Below, in pieces: positions 28,016-36,501 of a DNA stretch of 64,000 nt. The position numbers and the translations under genes are program-made. The notes beneath the pieces were generated by a model. It was not told the origin of the DNA. It was given only the letters and a program-made list of their open reading frames with translations, and ran no database searches. The stretch comes from Rhizobium sp. 007. Its GTDB lineage: Bacteria; Pseudomonadota; Alphaproteobacteria; Rhizobiales; Rhizobiaceae. The stretch is taken from assembly GCF_015353075.1 (NCBI RefSeq), contig NZ_CP064187.1:806001-870000 (forward strand). The letters are read 5' to 3'. Position 1 is the first letter of the stretch, and the number at the start of each line of letters is the position of its first letter.

Positions 28016-28100
28016 AGGTTGCGTTGCCGGAGCAAATCGCCCCGGCAACTCCTGGCGGACTGAAATTTCAGGGGACCGCATCCATCGCGCTAGCAAGAGC

Positions 28101-28116
28101 CAACCTTGGGGTTGGC
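28101..28116 (+). promoter_or_regulatory. Leader hairpin just before the ropA ribosome-binding site
   Basis: CCAACC and GGTTGG form a perfect 6-bp stem with a TTGG tetraloop, ending eight bases before the CGGAGA Shine-Dalgarno. Outer-membrane protein mRNAs are often controlled at this position by RNA structure or small RNAs; that role is only inferred here. Confidence 0.45.
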
Positions 28117-28135
28117 CTCTGGAACGGAGACAAAA

Positions 28136-29233
28136 ATGAACATTAAGAGCCTTCTTCTCGGCTCCGCTGCTGCCCTCGCAGTAGTTTCCGGTGCTCAGGC
28201 CGCCGACGCCATCGTCGCTGCCGAACCGGAACCGGTTGAGTACGTCCGCGTCTGCGACGCTTACGGCACCGGCTACTTCTACATCCCGGGCACCGAAACC
28301 TGCCTCCAGATCGGCGGCTACGTCCGTTTCGACGTTGGCTTCGGTGCTGGCGACGCATTCAAGAACAACGGCTCTGAGGACTGGGATGCCCGCACGCGTG
28401 CGCACATCAACGTCATCGCAAAGAGCGATACGGAATACGGCGTTCTGACGAGTGCGATCATTCTTGAATCCAATTTCCGTCCGAACGAAGTTGACAGCGA
28501 CGCTCGTTCGGCTGGAGCATCTTCTACGTTCGGCAGTTCTCAGGACAGCACTGGCATCGACGAGGCTTACATCGATCTCGCCGGCTTCCGTGTTGGTAAG
28601 TTCGCCAACTGGTGGGATGATGACTTCTCGGGCGAAACCGACGTCATGACGACCCTCGATGGTTCGACGAAGCAGAACTCCATCCGCTATCAGTACGACG
28701 CTGGCGACTTCTATGCCGGTATCGCTCTCGAAGAACTGGTTCAGACAGAGGGCGGAAATGCCAACAACCTCGGTATCGACGGTTCCATCGGCGGCAAGGT
28801 CGGCGGCTTCACCTATGCGATTATCGGCGCTTACGACACCGACGCCCAGGAAGGCGCCGTACTCGCAAAGGTCGGCGTTGACGTTGGCCCGGGCACGCTT
28901 TCGGTTGCCGGTATCTATTCCACCGGTCTGGGCGATCAGGGCTTCAACGGCTACTACGACGCCGGCGAATGGTCCGTGGCTGCTCAGTACGCGCTCAAGG
29001 CAACCGACAAGTTCACGGTCACCCCTGCTGTTCAGTACATCGACAACATCGATGCCGACGCGAGTGGCAGCTGGGACAGCGGTAGCGAGCTGCGTGCTGG
29101 CGTTACGCTCGATTACAAGGTCGTAGAGAACCTTTCCACAAAGCTCACTGCAACCTATGTTTCGGACGATCACGACAACGCGGCGGATCAGGACTGGGTC
29201 GAAGGCTTCTTCCGCCTGCAGCGCGACTTCTAA
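28136..29233 (+). CDS. ropA: Outer-membrane porin, RopA type
   Basis: The 365-residue precursor has a signal peptide ending SGAQAADA. The mature alphaproteobacterial porin starts with VEYVRVCDAYGTGYFYIPGT and CLQIGGYVRFDVGF, alternates short beta strands and ends in a C-terminal aromatic strand (EGFFRLQRDF) for outer-membrane assembly. This is the RopA/Omp2b-like family of rhizobia. The start at 28136 with CGGAGA upstream is clear. It is followed by two terminator-like hairpins. Codon use is strongly biased toward common codons, consistent with high expression. Confidence 0.9.
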   Translation: MNIKSLLLGSAAALAVVSGAQAADAIVAAEPEPVEYVRVCDAYGTGYFYIPGTETCLQIGGYVRFDVGFGAGDAFKNNGSEDWDARTRAHINVIAKSDTEYGVLTSAIILESNFRPNEVDSDARSAGASSTFGSSQDSTGIDEAYIDLAGFRVGKFANWWDDDFSGETDVMTTLDGSTKQNSIRYQYDAGDFYAGIALEELVQTEGGNANNLGIDGSIGGKVGGFTYAIIGAYDTDAQEGAVLAKVGVDVGPGTLSVAGIYSTGLGDQGFNGYYDAGEWSVAAQYALKATDKFTVTPAVQYIDNIDADASGSWDSGSELRAGVTLDYKVVENLSTKLTATYVSDDHDNAADQDWVEGFFRLQRDF

Positions 29234-29245
29234 TCAAACGCGATA

Positions 29246-29313
29246 AAACTGATCTGAATTGACCTCTGATCAGTTTCGAGGGAAGAGCCCGGTATCCCAG
29301 CCGGGCTCTTCTT
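29246..29313. terminator. Tandem hairpins ending ropA (bidirectional)
   Basis: The first stem AAACTGATC / GATCAGTTT (29246-29254, 29268-29276) is followed by an 11-bp stem GAAGAGCCCGG / CCGGGCTCTTC (29282-29292, 29301-29311), with T-rich sequence after it on the plus strand. The second can also serve the convergent TetR gene ending at 29318. Confidence 0.8.
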
Positions 29314-29317
29314 CAAT

Positions 29318-29953
29318 TCAGGCGGTCAGCCCCTTTGCGAAAATATTAAGGCTCGAACGAAGGTAGGCTCGAGTCCGCTTCGCGCGTTTTTCCAAATCCA
29401 TTTCCGCCCGGCCGATGCTCAAGCTTCCGAAGACGATGCCGATCAGCATGGTGGCTGCAGCGTCTGCGTCAGCAACCGTTATACGGCCCTTCTGCTTCAT
29501 CTGCCTGAGCCACTCGGCGAGCTTTGCACGCGCGAGGCTGAAATCGTCCCGCAATTCCGCGACGTGTTCCGCCGCTTCCCAGCCGACCTCTATCATGAAG
29601 TAGTCATTCATGCCGGGCGCGTCTGCCGCACCGTCTTCATCGATAAAGAAGATTCTGGCGAGCTGTTCCTCCAGCGGAAGCTGGTCATCAATTTCCGGTA
29701 CGAAGAAAATGGAATCGCTTCGAGATTTCAGTATATCCCGCAGAAGGTCAGCTTTTCCGTTGAAGAACTCGTAGAAGGTTCGTTTGGAAATGCCGCATCT
29801 GGCCGCTATCACATCAACCGTCGTATTGATGTATCCGTATTCGATGAAGACATCGCATCCCACGCCGATTATCTCATCCCGTCGCTGATCGGTGTCCACG
29901 CTTTTAGGACGCCCGCGCGGCCTCTTTACATTTTCCCCAGTTTTTGAACTCAC
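29318..29953 (-). CDS. TetR/AcrR family transcriptional regulator
   Basis: The 211-residue regulator has a basic leader GENVKRPRGRPKSVD. A complete TetR helix-turn-helix (about residues 24-70) follows, with DVIAARCGISKRTFYEFFNG and then KADLLRDILKS. The C-terminal ligand domain ends in ATMLIGIVFGSLS. It is convergent with ropA and about 270 bases from the next TetR gene on the other strand. Target and ligand unknown. Confidence 0.88.
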   Translation of the reverse strand: MSSKTGENVKRPRGRPKSVDTDQRRDEIIGVGCDVFIEYGYINTTVDVIAARCGISKRTFYEFFNGKADLLRDILKSRSDSIFFVPEIDDQLPLEEQLARIFFIDEDGAADAPGMNDYFMIEVGWEAAEHVAELRDDFSLARAKLAEWLRQMKQKGRITVADADAAATMLIGIVFGSLSIGRAEMDLEKRAKRTRAYLRSSLNIFAKGLTA

Positions 29954-30221
29954 GATCCCTCATCGCTTATAATTTTTTTCCACCCCGGCTTCGACTGATA
30001 CATGAACCGGCCTGGCCGGTACAGGCCATCTGGACCCGCTCATCCGACGCGCGGCCCTCACGCCCAGCTCACGCATTGTCACCGTTGCGTTACGATCTCA
30101 AGCTTCTCAAAAGAATTTGCCCGAAGCAATACAGATGTTATTTTGTGCGACACACATTGCCATCGCGCGGCACGCTCTGATTACGTGCCTTGATTGCGTG
30201 CCGGGGGGCAAGAGATAGACG

Positions 30222-30794
30222 ATGGAAAGTTCGTACAGGCGCAGGAAACAGCCGGAGCTGGTCAAGCGGACCCTGATAGATGAAGCGGCAAAACTTGCCG
30301 TGCGGGAAGGGCTTGCCTCCGTGACCGTTCAGGCCGTATCGGACGCAGCGGGCGTGACCAAGGGCGGCTTCATCCATCATTTTCCGAGCAAGAAGGACCT
30401 GATCGACGCCGTCTTCGGGGAACTTCTTGAAGCGATCGATGACGATATCGATGCCCGTATGGCCAAGGACCCCGAGCCGTATGGCGCGTTCACGCGCGCC
30501 TACATCAACTCGGTCTTCCAAAACAATCTCTGCGCCAAGGGCGGCCAGTGGGCGCCGCTGACGATTTCGGCGCTGACGGATCCGTATCTGCGCGAACTCA
30601 TGGCAAGCTGGGTCGAGGAACGGGCGCAGCGCCACAATGAGACGGATGGCGATACGCACTTGAAGATCGCGCGCCTGGCTGCCGACGGCATCTGGCTCGC
30701 CCATCTTTATAAGATCAAGATCACCGATCCAGAGACGCTGAGGTCTGAGCTTTTGGCAACCACCAGAAAGCCGGATGCGCAGCGCAAGAACTAG
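30222..30794 (+). CDS. TetR/AcrR family transcriptional regulator
   Basis: The 190-residue regulator has an N-terminal helix-turn-helix: KRTLIDEAAKLAVREGLASV, then VQAVSDAAGVTKGGFIHHFP and SKKDLIDAVFGELLE. The C-terminal part (QWAPLTISALTDPYLRELMA) resembles the TetR_C domain of small-molecule-responsive repressors. No efflux pump or enzyme gene lies beside it; the divergent partner is another TetR gene. Ligand unknown. Confidence 0.88.
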   Translation: MESSYRRRKQPELVKRTLIDEAAKLAVREGLASVTVQAVSDAAGVTKGGFIHHFPSKKDLIDAVFGELLEAIDDDIDARMAKDPEPYGAFTRAYINSVFQNNLCAKGGQWAPLTISALTDPYLRELMASWVEERAQRHNETDGDTHLKIARLAADGIWLAHLYKIKITDPETLRSELLATTRKPDAQRKN

Positions 30795-30863
30795 GATACT
30801 TGCACCGATTCGGGTATGCGCCCTACAACCTAAGTCTAAGCCGCCGCGTTCGTTTGCAACTTA

Positions 30864-30871
30864 TTAACCAT
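30864..30871 (+). promoter_or_regulatory. CtrA-type half-site TTAACCAT upstream of the chemoreceptor
   Basis: TTAACCAT lies 43 bases before the ATG of the MCP gene. This octamer matches the half-site used by CtrA in alphaproteobacteria, which controls motility and chemotaxis genes. The link is inferred from motif and neighbour only. Confidence 0.35.
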
Positions 30872-30913
30872 ATTACCTGAAGCTTTCCTAATTTGCTTGG
30901 GGGAGCCGAGGTC

Positions 30914-32350
30914 ATGTATGCGCTGAAGACGGTGGAGGAGGTTGCCGACGAGCCGGATGGGCACAGCGCGGAGGCGTTGCGGCATGTCCTTTCCAGGCTC
31001 GCGGAAGAGGCGTCCACGCTCGGCATCGATCTCGTCGATATCGCCGGCGCCATCCAGGACATGGCGGCGATGTCGGCGCGCCATGCGACGGCATTCGACG
31101 ATGTGACGCGGACAGCACTTTCGATCGCCGAGACGAACCGGGCAGTTGCCGTGTCGCTCAACGAGACGGACCGGACAGCAGCGGAGGCCCGGCACATGCT
31201 GAAGGAATCGGCCGGCCGCCTGTCGGGCTCGGTCGAAGAGATCGGCCATATGGTGGAGTCCTCTGAGGAGATCAGCGCCGAGATCAATACCTTCTCCAAA
31301 TCGCTTGCCGATGTCGACAAGGTTGCCGCAGAGATCAGCACCATCGCGCGGCAGACGAACCTTTTGGCGCTCAACGCCGCAATCGAAGCGGCACGCGCCG
31401 GCGAAGCGGGCAAGGGCTTTGCCGTCGTCGCCTCGGAAATCCGCGCGCTGTCGCTACAGACCTCCAAGGCGACTGGCTCCATCCAGGATACGCTGGACGA
31501 GCTGCGCATCAGGATCGACCGTCTCTCGGCGGCAGGCAGCGGTGCGCGCGAAAGTGCTGCCGGCGTCAAGGACAAGTCCGAGGCGATGCGCGGCGCATTC
31601 ACCAAGATGGAGCATGTGATCACCCAGATCCTCGACAGCTCCACGGTCATGGCAAGGACCACCGAGGCTGTCGACCAGCAATGCGCCGGTTTCGTCGCCA
31701 AGCTCGGCGAGATGTCGGCCGAAGTGCTGCATTCCAACGTGAAGCTCCAGCACGCCGCAAAGCGCGTCGACAGAGTCGTCGGCCTTTCCGAGAAACTGGT
31801 GCAGTTGACAGCAAGCGCCGGCGTGCAAACGGCAGACAGCCTCTGGATCGCCAAGGCGCAAGGTGTGGCCGCCGCGATTTCCGACGTCTTCGAACATGCC
31901 GTCGCCGAGGGCCGCATCGGCTTCGAGGCGTTGTTCAACCGGCAGTACCGGCCGATCCCGGGAACCGATCCGGTGCAGCTCATGGCGGCTTTCACGGAAC
32001 TCACCGACCGCCTGCTGCCGCCGATCCAGGAGCCCGTCGCAGCCTGCGACGAGCACATCGCCTTTTGCGCAGCGGTCGACGAGAACGGCTATCTGCCGAC
32101 GCACAACCGGAAATTCTCCGAACCCCAGCGGCCGGGCGATACGGTGTGGAACACCGCCAACTGCCGCAGCCGGCGCATCTTCAACGACCGCGTCGGCCTC
32201 GCCGCGGGAAAAAGCACAGCACCTTTCCTCGTGCAGACCTATCGCCGCGACATGGGCGGCGGCAGTTTCGTGATGATGAAGGACATCTCCGCGCCGATCA
32301 CCGTCTGCGGGCGGCATTGGGGCGGGCTGAGGCTGGCGGTAAAGGTCTAG
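30914..32350 (+). CDS. Soluble methyl-accepting chemotaxis protein with C-terminal sensor
   Basis: The 478-residue chemoreceptor has no membrane helix. The MCP signalling domain comes early (about residues 50-270), with the kinase-contact hairpin tip [20 protein letters not shown] followed by [15 protein letters not shown]. The C-terminal 170 residues hold a sensory domain with [22 protein letters not shown]-like [13 protein letters not shown], and [11 protein letters not shown], a type found fused behind MCP domains in alphaproteobacteria. It therefore senses a cytoplasmic signal. ATG at 30914 chosen over an upstream start at 30893. Confidence 0.88.
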   Translation: MYALKTVEEVADEPDGHSAEALRHVLSRLAEEASTLGIDLVDIAGAIQDMAAMSARHATAFDDVTRTALSIAETNRAVAVSLNETDRTAAEARHMLKESAGRLSGSVEEIGHMVESSEEISAEINTFSKSLADVDKVAAEISTIARQTNLLALNAAIEAARAGEAGKGFAVVASEIRALSLQTSKATGSIQDTLDELRIRIDRLSAAGSGARESAAGVKDKSEAMRGAFTKMEHVITQILDSSTVMARTTEAVDQQCAGFVAKLGEMSAEVLHSNVKLQHAAKRVDRVVGLSEKLVQLTASAGVQTADSLWIAKAQGVAAAISDVFEHAVAEGRIGFEALFNRQYRPIPGTDPVQLMAAFTELTDRLLPPIQEPVAACDEHIAFCAAVDENGYLPTHNRKFSEPQRPGDTVWNTANCRSRRIFNDRVGLAAGKSTAPFLVQTYRRDMGGGSFVMMKDISAPITVCGRHWGGLRLAVKV

Positions 32351-32387
32351 CGTTGCCGCCCGCACTCCGCCGGTCTATACCGCGCCC

Positions 32388-32744
32388 ATGAGATTGCGCA
32401 CCGACATCTTCGTTTCCGCCCTCCTGCGCCGCGTTTTCGCCAGGGGCGATTTCGCCGCTATTGAGAAGAAGGGGGCGGAGGAAGCAGGTGCCATCTTCAT
32501 CCGCCAGCATTTCCGCGACGGGCTCGAAACGCTCTACGCGCCTGCGCCGCAAAGCGTCTTCGGTGAGCAGGAGAGCGGCATGCGTCTTTTTGAAATCAGG
32601 CTTGACAAATCGGAAGCCGAGAAGGTGCGCGAACTGCTCGACCGCGAGCGGAAGTTCGATCCGGATCTTTGGATCGTCGAGCTCGAAGCCGAAGACGTCG
32701 CGGAGATCGTGCCGCTGGCCGACGAGCGGCAGACCCCCCTCTGA
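32388..32744 (+). CDS. DUF1491 family protein
   Basis: The 118-residue protein matches DUF1491: MRLRTDIFVSALLRRVFARG at the start, GAEEAGAIFIRQHFRDG, and FDPDLWIVELEAEDVAE. It is small, soluble and of unknown function, widespread in alphaproteobacteria. It ends five bases before the end of the convergent DUF2336 gene. Confidence 0.85.
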   Translation: MRLRTDIFVSALLRRVFARGDFAAIEKKGAEEAGAIFIRQHFRDGLETLYAPAPQSVFGEQESGMRLFEIRLDKSEAEKVRELLDRERKFDPDLWIVELEAEDVAEIVPLADERQTPL

Positions 32745-32749
32745 AGTTC

Positions 32750-33727
32750 TTACCGGCGGCCGACGATGCGGCTATCGCGTGCCGGCGGCTCCTGGCGCAT
32801 GGCGCGCGGGGCGGAAGCGGCGGCTTGCTCGGCCGGCACCTGGTCTTCCGGCTTGTAGGTATAGCTGTCGGCGCGACGCCAGGCTTCGACCCGCTGATGG
32901 CATTCGTCCGGATCGAGCGCATCCAGCACCATCCAGGCGCGAGTCACGTTGTGCTGCGGCTCGGAAAGATGCGGATACAGTCTCTCCAGCACGAAAACGG
33001 CGTCGAGAAAGCCCATGCCGAGGCTGGTCAGGGTCGTTGCGAGCTGCTGGCCGGAGAGATCCAGCATGATGCGCTCGGCAAGCCAGCGGCTGGCCGAAAG
33101 CGCCTCGGCAAGCGCCGTTGCGAAGGACCCGGCCTCCCGTGCGCGAGCAAAGCGGACGAGCAGCGCCTCCTGCATGTCGGACAGCGTGCGCAGGCCGAGG
33201 CGGTTGCCGTCATTGCGTCCGAGATGTCGTGCCAGCCCCTTGATCCTTTCGCGCATCGCCTCTTCGCTGGCAAGGCGCGCGACGAAATCGGCCGCCTCCA
33301 TCGAGGCAGCGGTCGGCGGGAGCGCATGCGCTTCTGCCGGCTCTTCGGCAACGGCGGCTGGCGCAGTCTGGCGCGGCTCGGCCTGGCGCAGCGCCACGAG
33401 CGCATCGATGACCTTCGGCGAAAGGCTGTCGCGGCTGACGATCGCCCGGGCGTGGGCAGCTCCCTGCGACCGGGCGATGACGGTCAACGTATCGTCGTCG
33501 ACCGCCTGCGAAGCCGTCAGGAACGGCGCGGCGATTGCGATCGGCTGGCTGCCGATGAAGAGGGCAACGGCCGATGGTATGGTCTTGCACTGGGAAAGTG
33601 CGGCAACCGCCTGGCGGCGAGCTTCGTCGGAAGAGGCCTGAAAAAGCGGCATGAACAGTTCGGCGAACTGGCGCAGCTCGGATCGGGTGGGATGCGCCAA
33701 CCCTTCGAAACTGCTGACTGTCGCCAT
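32750..33727 (-). CDS. DUF2336 domain protein
   Basis: The 325-residue soluble helical protein has the HEAT-like architecture of DUF2336: an N-terminal LFMPLFQASSDEARRQAVAA, repeated helices through VIARSQGAAHARAIVSR, and a C-terminal disordered Pro/Ala/Gln-rich tail. The start at 33727 fits the family; an upstream in-frame start adds 21 residues. DUF2336 genes are found near motility or cell-cycle genes in alphaproteobacteria. A TTAACC half-site (minus strand, 33884-33889) lies about 160 bases upstream. Confidence 0.8.
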   Translation of the reverse strand: MATVSSFEGLAHPTRSELRQFAELFMPLFQASSDEARRQAVAALSQCKTIPSAVALFIGSQPIAIAAPFLTASQAVDDDTLTVIARSQGAAHARAIVSRDSLSPKVIDALVALRQAEPRQTAPAAVAEEPAEAHALPPTAASMEAADFVARLASEEAMRERIKGLARHLGRNDGNRLGLRTLSDMQEALLVRFARAREAGSFATALAEALSASRWLAERIMLDLSGQQLATTLTSLGMGFLDAVFVLERLYPHLSEPQHNVTRAWMVLDALDPDECHQRVEAWRRADSYTYKPEDQVPAEQAAASAPRAMRQEPPARDSRIVGRR

Positions 33728-33967
33728 CAATACCACATCCTTTTTCCGGATGGCCAGGGGCCCCTCTAGGTCTCGAAACCGGTCACGCACACGAACACCC
33801 TGGGAAACGCGGAACTCGGGCCCTCATGCGCTGGCGGAACGCACATCAACCCATACGAAGATGAACAAATCCTACACCGGCACGGTTAACGGTTGCTGAA
33901 GATTTTAATCAAATACGAGACGATGATACACGCAAAAAGTGCATCGTGAAGGATCGCCAGCGCAATG

Positions 33968-33995
33968 AAAAAGCGCCTTGCAGCGGCAAGGCGCT
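33968..33995 (-). terminator. Terminator of the small minus-strand gene 34020-34229
   Basis: A 9-bp stem (AGCGCCTTG / CAAGGCGCT) with a six-base loop is followed on the minus strand by a five-T run, 25 bases after the stop of that gene. Confidence 0.8.
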
Positions 33996-34019
33996 CCGGA
34001 CGCACACTCGGGATGCAGT

Positions 34020-34229
34020 TCAAAGACCTTTGTGCGAACGCATGGCCGTCAGCAGCTTTTCGCTATCGGTATGGCCTGCCTGGTAAAGATCGAGCGCGGC
34101 AGAGGCGGCAAATCGCGCTTCGGCGCTTTTGATATCGATCCGCTTTTCCGCGCACCATGCGTCCAATGTGCATCTCAGCACATCGAGGTCTTCCGGAGAA
34201 TATGACGAGTTCAACATCAAAGACATCAT
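34020..34229 (-). CDS. Small rhizobial protein (paralogue of 17304-17609)
   Basis: The 69-residue protein starts MMSLMLNSSYSPEDLDVLRC and contains ARFAASAALDLYQAGHTDSE. By eye it aligns with the protein at 17304-17609 over its whole length: SPEDLDVLRCTLD with NSEDLGILQQVLS, and FAASAALDLYQAGHTDSEKL with FNAAALLLIQLFQAGTTSPA. The second is therefore a C-terminally extended relative. It has its own terminator. An upstream in-frame start at 34271 is possible. Function unknown. Confidence 0.65.
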   Translation of the reverse strand: MMSLMLNSSYSPEDLDVLRCTLDAWCAEKRIDIKSAEARFAASAALDLYQAGHTDSEKLLTAMRSHKGL

Positions 34230-34747
34230 CTGCCCTCCGTTCTTGCGGCAAGAGCATACATGGTCTCCCAACCGGCCGTTGCCCTAAAACTCGACTGGCA
34301 AAAACACGATACGCTCAAATGCGGCGGCTGCAATTAAATATTGTCTGTGGCGCAAATATGCAACAGTCGCCCTTTCCCGGGGTTTCGCCGAGTCGTGATT
34401 TTAAGTAATTGAAATCATTGTTAAATTATATTCGTGTTTTTGCTCTCGTCGGATTGAAACCAAACGGCTGGTAACCGCGTTTAATAACCGGTGTCGTGCA
34501 GACGCCTCGAACCTGCAATATTAGTAAACTGTTAACTATCGTGTGTCTCAATTCGGATAGGAACGGCGCGATTGAGTGCTTCGGTCGTCAAGATTCCGCT
34601 TCACGGTATTTCGAATAGGTGCCGTGAGAAAGGCGCGAATGCCCTCGGTCCGGAATATCCGGCGCCGCAGGACGCGCTGGCCCGTGCAGGCGGGCAGGGT
34701 GAAATCCGCTCACGTTCATCCGTCTCGGGCAGTGCATGGAGACGAGA
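34230..34747. other. AT-rich intergenic region
   Basis: The 518 bases between two small genes are AT-rich from about 34340 to 34560, with several TTAA-type sites (for example GTTAAC near 34531) and no strong ORF. A 61-codon plus frame from a TTG at 34572 exists but has no ribosome-binding site and no family resemblance. The region probably holds promoters for both flanking genes. Confidence 0.4.
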
Positions 34748-34927
34748 ATGGCCATAGTAGTCGCATTGGCGGACCGGCGGCCACAGGTGCCACGCCGCAA
34801 GGAAAAGGAGCCGGTCAAGGCTCAGATTCTGCTGTTTACGGGCGTACGCTACGAGCGCCTCCCGGAGATGCCGAAGCGCCCGGCGCAGCGCGCATCGCGT
34901 GTGGAGAACCGCGTGGAGAACGAGTGA
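34748..34927 (+). CDS. Small basic rhizobial protein
   Basis: The 59-residue protein, MAIVVALADRRPQVPRRKEK then VKAQILLFTGVRYERLPEMP, is strongly basic at the start. I have a sense of seeing close relatives in Rhizobium genomes, where it is called hypothetical. An in-frame ATG at 34736 adds four residues. GAGACGAGA precedes the ATG. Function unknown. Confidence 0.55.
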   Translation: MAIVVALADRRPQVPRRKEKEPVKAQILLFTGVRYERLPEMPKRPAQRASRVENRVENE

Positions 34928-34936
34928 GGCCAGGCC

Positions 34937-35488
34937 TCAGTCGGCGGGTGCATAGGCCTCACAGCCGGCGCCCGCGAGGAAGCTTCTGGCTGCCTCATCG
35001 AAGCTTGCCTGCGGGGCAAGCGTTCTGAGCACTGCATAGCCTTGCGGGTGGCTCATCTCGACAAGAATGGTCGGCTGCAGCTCCGCCGGCAGCGATTTGC
35101 GCAAACCGGTAAGCTGGATCGGCGTTGCGACGAGAACATCCAGCGCTCCCCCCACAGACGTTCTGTCATTCATGCTGAAGACTTCGTTCGAGGCGCCGTC
35201 ATAGACGGCGATCGACCAGAACGGCACGTTGCCTTTTGCCGTGAAGCGGACGGGGTTGTCTTCCAGATCGAAGGCGCAGACGGCGGTGCGCAGGAAAGGA
35301 TCGCTGTTTGCTAGCCCCGCGTCGTCGTTTTGTGCTGAGAGCAGATAGAAATGGTTCGCATCGCCCTCAGCAAGCACCCGCGTCTGGGCGTCCCTGCCGG
35401 TGTAGTGCGGCAGCGCGAGAATGATGACGAGATGCAGCAGTGCGGCGCCGAAGAGGCCGGTCAGGATTGAGAATATCAGCCTAAGCAT
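34937..35488 (-). CDS. DUF1254-like exported or membrane protein
   Basis: The 183-residue protein has one N-terminal membrane segment (LIFSILTGLFGAALLHLVII). A periplasmic-type domain follows, with AVCAFDLEDNPVRFTAKGN and FWSIAVYDGASNEVFSMNDR, matching DUF1254 proteins. It overlaps the preceding DUF1214 gene by eight bases, so the two form an operon. DUF1254 and DUF1214 domains normally occur together, either fused or as neighbours. Function unknown. Confidence 0.72.
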   Translation of the reverse strand: MLRLIFSILTGLFGAALLHLVIILALPHYTGRDAQTRVLAEGDANHFYLLSAQNDDAGLANSDPFLRTAVCAFDLEDNPVRFTAKGNVPFWSIAVYDGASNEVFSMNDRTSVGGALDVLVATPIQLTGLRKSLPAELQPTILVEMSHPQGYAVLRTLAPQASFDEAARSFLAGAGCEAYAPAD

Positions 35489-36068
35489 TGCCGCATCCGA
35501 TCTTCGTAAGCCTCGGCATAGCGAGATCGATGACGCCCGAACTTCCGGCAGTCGGCGTGTCGAACAGCGTCAGCACCAGCCGGAACGTGCCGGCGGCGGG
35601 AAGCGCCAGCCAGTTGCCCGGTCTTGCATTGGCGGAAATGTCGATCGTGAAGCTGCTGTCGGCCTGGCGCAGGATCGTCCAGGAATTCAGCGCCGCCGGC
35701 AGCCCGGGACGGATAGAGGCGGGATTGCCGCTGTTGTCCGAAGTAAACAGCGTCCACAGCCGGGCAGGCGGCGTCTGGCCGCTGATGCGGTAGCTGCAGG
35801 CCGCGTTCAGCCGCTCGCCGCGGTCGTCGACGCTCGCCGTGAATGTCAGCCCCTCGGCGCTGCCATAAAGCAGCTTGCCGGCTCGGGCGCGGTGGGACTT
35901 CGCATAAGGATCGGCATCGGCCGTCTGCAATTCGGGAAAGGCTTCCCAGGCGCCGAGCTTGATTGCGCCAAACCCTTGCGTCGCGTCCAACGCATAGAGC
36001 GAAACCACGATTCCGCCGCCGAAAGCGACAATCAGCGTGATCGCGATAAAAAGCGGGAATCGAAACAC
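35481..36068 (-). CDS. DUF1214-like exported or membrane protein
   Basis: The 195-residue protein has an N-terminal signal anchor (PLFIAITLIVAFGGGIVVSL). The body resembles DUF1214: YAKSHRARAGKLLYGSAEGL, then RLNAACSYRISGQTPPARLW and FTIDISANARPGNWLALP. It is first gene of the two-gene minus-strand operon with the DUF1254-like gene. Function unknown; the anchor places it at the inner membrane facing the periplasm. Confidence 0.75.
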   Translation of the reverse strand: MFRFPLFIAITLIVAFGGGIVVSLYALDATQGFGAIKLGAWEAFPELQTADADPYAKSHRARAGKLLYGSAEGLTFTASVDDRGERLNAACSYRISGQTPPARLWTLFTSDNSGNPASIRPGLPAALNSWTILRQADSSFTIDISANARPGNWLALPAAGTFRLVLTLFDTPTAGSSGVIDLAMPRLTKIGCGNA

Positions 36069-36199
36069 TGCATGCCCTTGGAAACAAATCAGGCGAAAGG
36101 GTTAGCATTGATTCCGGCGGGGTGGAATGGCGCGGGCGCGGGCGCGGCCGAATACGCGGTGGAGGATTGGGGTGATATGTGGAGGAAGGAGAAGCTGCC

Positions 36200-36420
36200 A
36201 TGCCAAAGACGAGCGACGATTTGCTGCCCAATCCGCATCCGGGCGAAATACTTCGAGAGGAGTTCTTGAAGCCGGCAGCTCGACGGAGATGCGTCGGCAG
36301 ACGCTGTCGCAGTGTCACCGGAGCGGATCGCTGACATTGTGGACGGCAAGTGCGAGATGACATCCAAATTGGGCGACATCTCTGCAAGGTCTATGAGGCT
36401 CTTCGCCGCGCGGACGCACC
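36200..36420 (+). pseudogene. Relic of a HigA-type (XRE) antitoxin gene
   Basis: A good ribosome-binding site (AAGGAG at 36186-36191) and an ATG at 36200 open a frame reading PNPHPGEILREEFLKP, the typical start of HigA/VapI antitoxins. That frame then loses homology and stops near 36332. In a second frame the expected next part appears as VSPERIADIVDGKCEMTS, matching the helix-turn-helix end of the same family. The rest is missing, and part of a palindromic repeat follows at 36431. No toxin gene is next to it. Clearly non-functional. Confidence 0.65.
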
Positions 36421-36430
36421 GTGGCTGGGC

Positions 36431-36455
36431 TCCTGTGACGAGCGCAGGAATGAGG
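36431..36455. repeat. Partial palindromic element next to the antitoxin relic
   Basis: CTCCTGTGACGAGCG followed by CAGGAATGAGG repeats the right arm and loop type of the element at 8683-8713. The left arm is truncated (CTCCTG instead of CTCATTCCTG). Confidence 0.5.
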
Positions 36456-36501
36456 TTCGTGGGGGTGAACACGCGGCCACCCATCGGTCTTGCAGTGAAA
36501 C

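Noticed and set aside
27704..29173. 489-codon minus-strand open frame opposite ropA
   Set aside because: Shadow caused by strong codon bias in ropA; no family features.
34572..34757. 61-codon frame starting with TTG before the small basic gene
   Set aside because: No ribosome-binding site and no recognisable family; its end overlaps the better supported gene at 34748.
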